Below, in pieces: positions 31,487 to 37,810 of a stretch of 37,810 bases of DNA (position 1 is the stretch's first letter; every line of letters starts with the position of its first letter). Origin of the DNA: Streptomyces sp. CBMA156 (GTDB lineage: Bacteria > Actinomycetota > Actinomycetes > Streptomycetales > Streptomycetaceae); contig NZ_MSJQ01000384.1 in the NCBI RefSeq assembly GCF_014596515.1, positions 1 through 37,810 of the forward strand, read 5' to 3'. A model generated the notes under the pieces. The model worked only from the letters and a program-made list of their open reading frames with translations, did not search any database and was not told where the DNA came from. The position numbers and the translations under genes are program-made.

Positions 31487-31666
31487 TTACTTGCGGGCGG
31501 AGACGCTGGCGAGGGGGCCGTGTTCGACGGTTTCCACGGTGGCGCCGACGCCCAGGGTGCCGAGGGCGATGGAGGCGAGGACGGCGGTGACGGCGAGGAG
31601 CCGCCGGTGCCGTTGGGGCAGGGGGAAGCGCGGGTCCTGGTAGGGCGCCTGAGGGTTGGCGTTCAT
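31487..31666 (-). CDS. Small single-span membrane protein
   Basis: The 59-residue frame begins MNANPQAPYQDPRFPLPQRHRRLL and then has one hydrophobic helix, VTAVLASIALGTLGVGATV, and a short tail. The proline-rich cytosolic head, basic boundary and single helix match many small Streptomyces membrane proteins of unknown role. The ATG at 31666 has no clear ribosome site, so translation may be leaderless; a frame reaching 31708 is less likely. It lies downstream of the BCCT gene on the same strand but after a terminator. Confidence 0.55.
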   Translation of the reverse strand: MNANPQAPYQDPRFPLPQRHRRLLAVTAVLASIALGTLGVGATVETVEHGPLASVSARK

Positions 31667-31748
31667 GACAGGGAGAGTCCCAGGGCGGCGTGAACGGTCG
31701 GTACGCACGGGTGAAGTCCGGGCGGGGGTTGGACGTCGGTTGGCCGCA

Positions 31749-31778
31749 TACGCCCCACCCGTCCCCGGGCGGGGCGTA
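31749..31778 (-). terminator. Terminator after the BCCT transporter gene
   Basis: Arms TACGCCCC (31749-31756) and GGGGCGTA (31771-31778) pair, extended inward by CCCG/CGGG after one mismatch. It begins 9 bp beyond the stop codon of the minus-strand transporter. Confidence 0.7.
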
Positions 31779-31786
31779 CGCGCTGG

Positions 31787-33418
31787 TCAGCGGCGTGCGT
31801 CCGGGTCGCCGACGGCCGTCCGGACGGCGTCCCGCAGGCCGTGCTGCGGGTGGAGGCGGGAGGGGGCGGCGGCCGGGTCCTCGCGGAGCTCCTTCACCAG
31901 GGAGACGCACAGCAGCAGCATCACCACGACGAAGGGCAGTGCGACCAGGATCGTCGCGTTCTGGAGCGCGGTGAGCCCGCCGGCCAGCAGCAGGGCCGCC
32001 GCGACCCCGCCCATCAGCACGCCCCAGACCACCACCAGCCAGGTGCGGGGGTGCAGCGAGCCGCGGCTGGAGAGCGAGCCGAGGACCAGGGAGGCGGAGT
32101 CGGCGCTGGTGATGAAGAAGGTCATCACCAGAAGCACCGCGACCACGCTGGTCACCGAGCCGAGCGGCAGCGAGCGCAGCATCTCGAACAGCGAGGCCTC
32201 CGGGCCCTGCGGGATGGTCGAGACCAGGTCGGCCGCGCCGGTGGTGACCAGCCGGATCGCCGTGCCGCCCATGACGCAGAACCAGATGACCGTCGCCCCG
32301 CTGGGCACCAGCAGCACGCCGAGCAGGAACTGCCGGATGGTGCGGCCGCGCGAGATCCGCGCGATGAAGGTGCCGACGAAGGGCGCCCAGGAGAGCCACC
32401 AGGCCCAGTAGAAGATCGTCCAGGAGCCGAGCCAGCTCTCGTCGGTGAAGGCACCGGTCTGGGTGGACATCCCGAGCAGGTCGGAGAGGTAGCCGCCGAC
32501 CGAGGAGGGGATCGCGTCCAGCGCGAAGACCGTCGGGCCGAACACGAAGACGAAGAGCATGATCAGCGAGGCCAGCACGACGTTCGCGGTGGAGAGCCAC
32601 TTCACGCCCTTGTGCACCCCGGAGAACGCGGAGACCACGAACGCGGCGGTCAGCGAGGCGATGATGATCAGCTGGGCGTTCTGGGTGTTGCGGACGGAGG
32701 AGATGTAGCCGAGCCCGTCGGCGACCTGGAGCGCGCCGAGGCCGAGGCTGGTCGCCGAGCCGAAGACGGTGGCGAACACGGCCAGCAGGTCGATCGTCCG
32801 CCCGGCCCAGCCGTCGGCACCGCGCTGTCCGATCAGCGGGACGAAGGCGGCCGAGATCCGGTTGCCCCGGCCCTTGCGGAAGGTGGTGTAGGCCAGGGCC
32901 AGGCCGCCGACCGCGTAGATCGCCCACGGGTGCAGGGTCCAGTGGAAGAGCGAGAACTCCAGGGCCTGCTGGGCGGCGGCCGCGCTCTGCGGCTCCAGAC
33001 CGGAGCCCGGCTGCGGGGTGGCGAAGAGCTGGAGCGGCTCGCCGACGCCGTAGAACATCAGGCCGATGCCCATGCCGGCGCTGAACATCATGGCGATCCA
33101 GGCGAGGGTGGAGAACTCGGGCTCGTCGTCGTCGCGGCCGAGCCGGATCCGGCCGAAGCGGCTGAACGCGAGCAGCACGCTGAGCACGAGGAAGACGTCG
33201 GCGGCCACCACGAAGAGCCAGCCGAAGTTGTGCAGCACCCAGCCGAGCGCGGTGTCGGAGGTGCGGCCGAGCGAGTCCTCGGCGAAGACGCCCCAGGCGA
33301 CCACGGCCAGCACCAGGGCGGCGCCGATGCCGAACACCGCCCGGTCGGCCGGAAGGGTCGCGGCGGGTTCGTCGGGCTCCTTCTCGGGCTGGTCGGGTTG
33401 CGGCGGCTGGCTGCTCAT
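31787..33418 (-). CDS. BCCT-family (betaine/choline/carnitine) transporter
   Basis: The 543-residue carrier has about twelve membrane segments. GMGIGLMFYGVGEPL is the glycine-rich helix that binds sodium and substrate in this family. WTIFYWAWWLSWAPFVGTFIARISRGRTIRQF contains the BCCT signature with the aromatic cage tryptophans. The GMGIG form, as in BetP, points to sodium-coupled glycine betaine uptake; carnitine exchangers differ here. Such carriers help cells tolerate salt or drought. The N-terminal 25 residues are acidic and proline-rich and face the cytoplasm. ATG 33418 has only a distant GAGGGG. The upstream DNA contains direct repeats that may control it. Confidence 0.94.
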   Translation of the reverse strand: MSSQPPQPDQPEKEPDEPAATLPADRAVFGIGAALVLAVVAWGVFAEDSLGRTSDTALGWVLHNFGWLFVVAADVFLVLSVLLAFSRFGRIRLGRDDDEPEFSTLAWIAMMFSAGMGIGLMFYGVGEPLQLFATPQPGSGLEPQSAAAAQQALEFSLFHWTLHPWAIYAVGGLALAYTTFRKGRGNRISAAFVPLIGQRGADGWAGRTIDLLAVFATVFGSATSLGLGALQVADGLGYISSVRNTQNAQLIIIASLTAAFVVSAFSGVHKGVKWLSTANVVLASLIMLFVFVFGPTVFALDAIPSSVGGYLSDLLGMSTQTGAFTDESWLGSWTIFYWAWWLSWAPFVGTFIARISRGRTIRQFLLGVLLVPSGATVIWFCVMGGTAIRLVTTGAADLVSTIPQGPEASLFEMLRSLPLGSVTSVVAVLLVMTFFITSADSASLVLGSLSSRGSLHPRTWLVVVWGVLMGGVAAALLLAGGLTALQNATILVALPFVVVMLLLCVSLVKELREDPAAAPSRLHPQHGLRDAVRTAVGDPDARR

Positions 33419-33976
33419 CAGGCGGACCCCTCGACGTGCTCGGCACGCTCGGCGTGCTCGGATTCAAGCTGTATGTCGCACTATGTCCAGTTCGCTCCGC
33501 GAGCGGCGGGACGGCGCGCCGGGGAAGTGCGGGTCGGGACCTACGTCCCGTCAGGCCGCTCGCTCCTCGCCGGAGTCGTGCCCGGGTCGCGTCCCCGGGC
33601 CGTTCCCCTGGGCGTTCTCCGGGTCGGGCCGCGGACTCTGGCGCTGCTCCCTGCCCGTAGCCCGGCCCGGACGGCGAGGAACTCCGCTGGTGTGTCGCGC
33701 AGTTCGGGCGGGGCCTCGATCACCGGCGGTTGCCCGCCGGTGAGTTCGGCGGGGCGGGCGGGTGTCCGGGCCCTCCCCGTCCGCGGCGGCGGGGCGGGTG
33801 ACGCGGGTCGCTCCTGCGCGGGCCGGGGTTTCGCCGACAGCGGGAACGGTAGGAGTACACACCGATGACAAGGTCATGTCGGGGGTGAGCGGCCCGGCCG
33901 GGGCAGCGTTCGGGCTCCCGTCCGTGGCCGCGCGCACCGCCGAACCGCCCACGCAGAAACGGAAGGAACGCCGTTC
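33419..33976. other. 558-bp intergenic region between BCCT and the sulfite-oxidase-family gene
   Basis: No gene is supported. Near the BCCT start are three 9-bp tandem repeats (CGTGCTCGG, CACGCTCGG, CGTGCTCGG; 33435-33461) and two TATGTC hexamers exactly 10 bp apart (33472-33477 and 33482-33487). On the right, ATGAC-N3-GTCAT (33865-33877) is a short dyad that could control the molybdoenzyme gene. A minus-strand stretch around 33650-33740 has coding-like third-position bias for about 30 codons but no start or family match. Confidence 0.5.
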
Positions 33977-35323
33977 ATGGACGACGAGGTCCGCACCTCG
34001 AACGAAGCAGGCCCGAAGCGAGCCGCCCGGGACACCGCCCACGCCGACGGCGTGGACCGCCGGACGGTGGTGCGGATGGTCTCCGCCGCCGGGGTGTTCG
34101 CCGCGCCGCTGTCCGCCGCCCCGGTGCTCGCTCCGGTCCCGGCGGCGGCCGGGGAGGTGCCGGCCGCCCCGGCTCCGGTCCCAGTGGCCGCCGCGCAGGT
34201 GCCCGGGCCGGTGCCCGGAGTCGTCAAGCCGCTGCCCGCCGAGTGGTTCGTGCCGCACGGCACCAACGCGGAGACGCGCTGGGACGCCTTCCGCGACGCC
34301 GACGGCTCCGCCGCCGTCGGCCGCCACGTGCCGGTGGAACGGTTCTTCGTCCGCAATCACACCAGCACTCCGCTGATCGACCCCGAGACGTGGAGCCTCA
34401 AGCTGTTCGGCAGCGCCCTGCGCGGCGCCCCGACGGCCGGGAGCCCGGTCGAGTTCGGCCTGGACGACCTGCGGGAGCTGCCGTCCACCCGGATCAGCGC
34501 GCTGATCGAGTGCGCGGGCAACGGCCGCAGCTACTTCCCCGGGCAGCAGAACCAGCCCGTCCCCGGCACGCCGTGGGCGCTCGGCGGCGTCGGCTCGGCG
34601 AGCTGGCGGGGCGTCCGGCTGGCCGAGGTGCTGCGGGCCGCCGGGCTGACCGCGGCGGCGGTGGACGTGCTGCCCACCGGCCTGGACCCGGACTTCGTCT
34701 CGGGCGGCGTCAACTACGGCCCGGTGCGCCGCCCGCTGCCGATCGCCAAGGCGCTGGACGACGTGCTGCTCGCGTACGAGATGAACGGCGAGCCGCTGAC
34801 CCCCGACCACGGAGCCCCGGTCAGGCTGGTGGTGCCGGGCTGGGTGGGCATCGCCTCGATCAAGTGGGTGGGCGGCATCGAGGTCGCCGACCATCCGCTG
34901 CACTCGCCGTGGAACACCGTGTTCTACCGGATGTTCGGCCCGGACTACCCGGCCGGCGGCAGCGACCCGCTCACCACCCAGGTGGTCAAGAGCGCCTTCG
35001 AGCTGGCCGCGGGCACGCGGCTGGCGGCCGACCGCGAGCACCGGCTGCACGGGCGCTCGTGGTCGGGAACGGCGGCGGTGCGCCGGGTCGAGGTGAGCAC
35101 CGACGGGGGCCGGACCTGGCGGCGCGCCGAACTGCGCGACGAGCCGCGGGCCGACGGCTGGACGCGCTGGACCGTCGACTGGCGCCCCGAGCGGCCCGGC
35201 CGGTACGAGCTGCGCGCCCGCGCGACGGACCGCCGGGGCAACACCCAGCCCGAGCGGGCGGTGTTCAACCGGGAGGGCTACCTGTTCGGCGCGGTGGTGG
35301 CCCACCCGGTGACGGTGGTCTGA
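33977..35323 (+). CDS. Sulfite oxidase-family molybdopterin enzyme, probably exported
   Basis: The 448-residue protein has an N-terminal segment DRRTVVRMVSAAGVFAAPLSAAPVLA, which resembles a twin-arginine signal (R28-R29), consistent with export of a cofactor-loaded enzyme. The catalytic domain (about 85-330) carries the molybdenum-ligating Cys179 in ECAGNGRSYF, then SASWRGVRLAEVL and VPGWVGIASIKWV. The C-terminal molybdenum-oxidoreductase dimerisation domain (about 335-440) has the immunoglobulin-like VRRVEVSTDGGRTWRRAEL. The substrate may be sulfite, but family members also reduce or oxidise other compounds. No heme domain is fused. AAGGA lies 9 nt before ATG 33977. It shares the molybdenum cofactor with xanthine dehydrogenase. 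Confidence 0.93.
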   Translation: MDDEVRTSNEAGPKRAARDTAHADGVDRRTVVRMVSAAGVFAAPLSAAPVLAPVPAAAGEVPAAPAPVPVAAAQVPGPVPGVVKPLPAEWFVPHGTNAETRWDAFRDADGSAAVGRHVPVERFFVRNHTSTPLIDPETWSLKLFGSALRGAPTAGSPVEFGLDDLRELPSTRISALIECAGNGRSYFPGQQNQPVPGTPWALGGVGSASWRGVRLAEVLRAAGLTAAAVDVLPTGLDPDFVSGGVNYGPVRRPLPIAKALDDVLLAYEMNGEPLTPDHGAPVRLVVPGWVGIASIKWVGGIEVADHPLHSPWNTVFYRMFGPDYPAGGSDPLTTQVVKSAFELAAGTRLAADREHRLHGRSWSGTAAVRRVEVSTDGGRTWRRAELRDEPRADGWTRWTVDWRPERPGRYELRARATDRRGNTQPERAVFNREGYLFGAVVAHPVTVV

Positions 35324-35347
35324 GCCGGCGGGCGGACCGGCGCGGGT

Positions 35348-36007
35348 TCACCCCGTGGACTGGACCTCGTACGGGGCCGGGTAACGCGTCTCGTACGGGT
35401 TCAGCACCAGCCGCACCACGTCCTCCAGCCGCCGCCGGGCGTCCCCGAGGGTGGTGCGGCCGGTCACCCAGGCGGTCAGCTCGCCCTGCCAGGCGTGGGC
35501 GACGATGTGCCGCACCAGGTCGCTCGCGGCGGCCGGCACCTCGGTCGTCACCGCTTGCAGGGCGGTGCTGTCGGCCCGGGCCATGCCTTGCAGCGCCTCG
35601 CTGGCGAACGGATCGGTGGAGGCGGCCACGGCCACCCGCAGCCGGGCGAGTTCGGGCTGCCGCTGGTAGGCCCGCATCCCTCCCCGCACGAACCGGACCG
35701 CCCGGTCGGTGGCCCCCAGCCCGGCCCGCGGCCCGCGCAGCTCGGCCACCAGGTCGGCCAGCAGCAGGCGGTGCCACTCGGCGATCGCCGCCGCCAGCAG
35801 GTGGTCCTTGGAGGAGAAGTAGCGGTACGCCGTCCCCAGGGCGACTCCGGACCGCTCGCAGACCTGCTTCATCTGCATCCGCTCGACGCCGATCTCGTTC
35901 ACCAGGGCGAGCGCAGCCGCGATCAGGCTTTCGCGGCGTTCGAGCTGACGCGGAGACATCGCCTCCACCGGCCGTGGTGACAGGTCAACCTTGGTCACCC
36001 GCACCAT
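35348..36007 (-). CDS. TetR-family transcriptional regulator
   Basis: The 219-residue repressor has the TetR helix-turn-helix at about 25-70 (RRESLIAAALALVNEIG, then VCERSGVALGTAYRYFSSKDHLLAA). A helical ligand-binding domain follows, with FVRGGMRAYQRQPELARLRVAV. The DNA-binding part resembles KstR-type regulators of lipid and steroid breakdown, but that is only a loose likeness. The start at 36007 lacks a ribosome site and might be leaderless; ATG 35959 has GGAGG but only 2 nt away. The thioesterase gene lies upstream on the same strand after 108 bp and could be a target. It converges with the sulfite-oxidase-family gene, 24 bp apart. Confidence 0.92.
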   Translation of the reverse strand: MVRVTKVDLSPRPVEAMSPRQLERRESLIAAALALVNEIGVERMQMKQVCERSGVALGTAYRYFSSKDHLLAAAIAEWHRLLLADLVAELRGPRAGLGATDRAVRFVRGGMRAYQRQPELARLRVAVAASTDPFASEALQGMARADSTALQAVTTEVPAAASDLVRHIVAHAWQGELTAWVTGRTTLGDARRRLEDVVRLVLNPYETRYPAPYEVQSTG

Positions 36008-36114
36008 GATACGGGCCGGGGCCGCTCAGGAGTATGACGCCGACCGTCCCCCTTCCGTTCGTCCGGGGGCCACCGGGGCGCAGGGGCCCCGCGACCGGGG
36101 CGTGCGGCCGGGTG

Positions 36115-37032
36115 TCACGGCTGGTCGCGGATCAGCGCCTCCTGGACGGCGGAGGCGACCAGCCGGCCGTTCAGGTCGTAGAACTCGCCGTGCGCCAGGC
36201 CCCGGCCGTCCGAGGAGGACGGGCTGCGCTGGGCGAACAGCAGCCACTCGTCGGCCCGGAACGGGCGGTGGAACCACATCGCGTGGTCCAGCGAGGCCAT
36301 CAGCAGCCGGGGCGGTTCGGTGCGCTGGAAGAAGTTCGGCTGCACGTCCAGCCCGGCCGTGGAGGCCAGGGTGAGGTCGGACAGGTAGGCGAGCGCGCCG
36401 GCGTGCAGCAGCGGGTCGCCGTCCGGCAGCGGGGAGGCGGTGCGCATCCAGACGAACTGCCGGAGCAGGCCGGGGACTGCCGGCGGCAGGCCAGGGGCGT
36501 CCGGCGGGACGAACCGCACGTCGAGGTCGCGGAAGCCGCCGGTCTCGGCGATCGCCCGGCGGACCTGCTCGGGCCCCTGGGAGACGGGGTCGGGCAGCGA
36601 GTCCGGTCCTGGCACCGGCGGCATCTCGCGCCGGCGGTCGGCGGTCGGCTCGGAGTGCTTGAAGGAGGCCGAGAGGGTGAAGATCTCGTTCCCCAGCTGG
36701 AGCGCCGTCACCCGGCGGGTGGCGTACGACATGCCCTCGCGGACCCGCTCGACCACGTAGTCGATCGGGCGGGACGGGGAGCCGGGGAGCAGGAAGTAGC
36801 CGTGCAACGAGTGCACCGAGCGCCGTTCCTCGCAGGTGCGCCCGGCGGCGACGAGCGCCTGCGCGGCGACGTGGCCGCCGAAGGCGCGCATCGGGGCACC
36901 GGCGTGGCAGAAGCCCCGGAACGTGTTCTCGTCCAGCCGCTCCAGCTCCAGCAGCTCGGCGAACGGGGAGGCCGGGCGGGCGGCCCGTTCGGCCCGGGCG
37001 CGCGGTTCGGTCAGGTCGGTCAGGTCGGTCAC
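36115..37032 (-). CDS. tesB: Acyl-CoA thioesterase II
   Basis: The 305-residue cytoplasmic enzyme is a double hot-dog thioesterase that splits acyl-CoA into fatty acid and CoA. The first domain has FRGFCHAGAPMRAFGGHVAAQALVAA and SVHSLHGYFLLPGSPSRPI. The second has GALAYLSDLTLAST (catalytic Asp), SLDHAMWFHRPFRADEWLL, and SAVQEALIR with the catalytic Gln near the C-terminus. I chose GTG 37032, which starts the protein with a TDLTDLTEPRA segment; a frame to 37176 adds 48 residues not seen in the family. CACTAT ends 6 nt before the GTG, so the mRNA may be leaderless. It follows the usual length of 285-300 residues. Confidence 0.93.
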   Translation of the reverse strand: MTDLTDLTEPRARAERAARPASPFAELLELERLDENTFRGFCHAGAPMRAFGGHVAAQALVAAGRTCEERRSVHSLHGYFLLPGSPSRPIDYVVERVREGMSYATRRVTALQLGNEIFTLSASFKHSEPTADRRREMPPVPGPDSLPDPVSQGPEQVRRAIAETGGFRDLDVRFVPPDAPGLPPAVPGLLRQFVWMRTASPLPDGDPLLHAGALAYLSDLTLASTAGLDVQPNFFQRTEPPRLLMASLDHAMWFHRPFRADEWLLFAQRSPSSSDGRGLAHGEFYDLNGRLVASAVQEALIRDQP

Positions 37033-37174
37033 GAAGCCATAGTGGCAGAAGCCAACCGTCCGGTGGTGTGACCTGGGTAACGCCCTCGCCGCCGGCCGTC
37101 CCACGAGATGGAACGTGTTCCAGTCCGGGGCCGTCCCCGCGGATGTGTCAGACCTCTCACCTAGCGTGCCCGGC

Positions 37175-37810
37175 ATGACGCAATCCGCACACGCGTATGC
37201 CTATCTGCGCCCGTCGGCCGTCCTGGACGGCGCCGACGGCCGGCACCTCGACCTGGCCACCTCCGGAGGCGCGACCCCGCTCGGCGCCGCCGCCAACCCG
37301 CGCTTCTTCGCGGGCTTCCTGGCCGATCCGGCGCCGGCCGCCGCCGCGCTGCTCGCGGTCGCCGACGTCGCCGCCGCGCGCTACTACCAGCCGCAGCTGC
37401 GCGCCTCGCTCGACCCGGTGGTCACCGCCAACGGGGACCGGCTGCGCTTCGAGTCCTTCTCGGGCTGCTGCGGCGTCTACGCCAGGCTCGACGTGCTCCG
37501 GGCCGGGCTCGACGGGGACGAGATCGGCCACGGCACCACCAACGTGGACGTCAACAACCCGCTGCGCGAGGCGCTGACCAGGATCGGCCCGGCCGATCCG
37601 CTGCACCTCGCGGTGGGGCCGGACGCGCTGGAGGTCACCACCTTCGACGGCCCGCTGGTCGAGAAGAAGGTGCCGCTGCCGGACCGCTGGCTGCGCGGAT
37701 TCGCCGAGACCCAGGTGGTCGCGGCCGGCTTCGAGCTGCGCGCCGAGCTGCCCGCCGCCGAGGCGGTCCGGTTCCTGCGCTCGCTGCCGCGCGCCGGGCG
37801 CGGCGGGCGG
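37175..37810 (+). CDS. SWIM zinc-finger family protein, N-terminal part (3' end outside window)
   Basis: The frame is open to the last base, giving 212 residues. TANGDRLRFESFSGCCGVYARLDVL and GTTNVDVNNPLREAL followed by VEKKVPLPDRWLRGF are the conserved N-terminal part of a Streptomyces protein family annotated as SWIM zinc finger proteins. The zinc-binding CxCx(n)CxH itself would lie nearer the middle; only the double Cys of SGCCGVY is visible here. In related genomes this gene is followed by MoxR-type AAA ATPase and von Willebrand-domain genes, from memory of the family. TAGCGT at 37162-37167 is a likely -10 box and would make the ATG leaderless or nearly so. Confidence 0.8.
   Translation, partial: MTQSAHAYAYLRPSAVLDGADGRHLDLATSGGATPLGAAANPRFFAGFLADPAPAAAALLAVADVAAARYYQPQLRASLDPVVTANGDRLRFESFSGCCGVYARLDVLRAGLDGDEIGHGTTNVDVNNPLREALTRIGPADPLHLAVGPDALEVTTFDGPLVEKKVPLPDRWLRGFAETQVVAAGFELRAELPAAEAVRFLRSLPRAGRGGR

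Noticed and set aside
30963..33467. Minus-strand frame of 834 codons over the BCCT gene and Wadjet remnant
   Set aside because: It is out of frame with the BCCT carrier, whose membrane helices and signature are intact; the long frame is Arg/Pro/Gly-rich.
33541..33740. Possible minus-strand gene fragment (ELTGGQPPVIEAPP, ELRDTPAEFLAVRAG)
   Set aside because: About 30 codons have good third-position bias and protein-like sequence, but there is no start signal and the rest becomes Arg-rich. It may be a decayed gene, but I cannot support it.

Overview
The window is a stretch of a very GC-rich actinobacterial chromosome, most like Streptomyces or Kitasatospora. Codons end almost always in G or C, GTG starts and 4-bp start/stop overlaps (ATGA, GTGA) are common, promoters show TAGGCT-type -10 boxes, and several gene types are typical of that family (PucR and IclR regulators, split xanthine dehydrogenase, CUT2 sugar transporter with a ROK kinase, BCCT carrier, SWIM protein). 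I place 30 protein-coding genes, two of them cut by the window edges, plus one possible leader ORF. I see no rRNA, tRNA, CRISPR array, transposase or phage gene.

The left half (1-18214) is mainly purine and allantoin catabolism. It holds the end of a glycerate kinase gene, allantoinase (989-2374), allantoicase (2385-3596) and an IclR regulator that is probably AllR (3996-4775). On the minus strand is a split xanthine dehydrogenase, FAD then 2Fe-2S then molybdenum subunit (16307-12572), followed by its maturation factor XdhC (12360-11164). A divergent PucR activator follows (16607-18214). Together they would take hypoxanthine/xanthine to urate, and later allantoin to allantoate and ureidoglycolate. 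The resulting glyoxylate can return to central metabolism through glycerate kinase. Uricase and the other steps are not in the window.

Inside this cluster sits an unrelated four-gene set (5006-9963). It has a PF10118-type protein with two ExxH motifs, a phthalate-dioxygenase-reductase-type flavoprotein with a C-terminal 2Fe-2S domain, an M24 metalloenzyme, and an alpha/beta-hydrolase-SDR fusion resembling mycobacterial EphD. I read it as a candidate undescribed oxygenase, epoxide hydrolase and dehydrogenase pathway for a hydrophobic compound. A LysE exporter and a small unknown protein follow.

The right half (18300-37810) is mixed. In order it holds a membrane-anchored esterase, a sugar ABC importer with ROK kinase (19746-23819, all genes overlapping), a membrane protein with a Gly/Ser repeat tail, gamma-glutamyltransferase, exonuclease III, a secreted wall-type protein and a lysoplasmalogenase. 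Next come a fused remnant of a type II Wadjet locus (29648-31369), a small membrane protein, a BCCT transporter, a sulfite-oxidase-family enzyme, a TetR regulator, a TesB thioesterase and the start of a SWIM zinc-finger gene.

Two copies of an unusual palindromic element with a 14-bp internal period (5920-6062 and 23845-23948) are the most striking noncoding feature. Several genes also carry short in-frame tandem repeats (12 or 15 bp).
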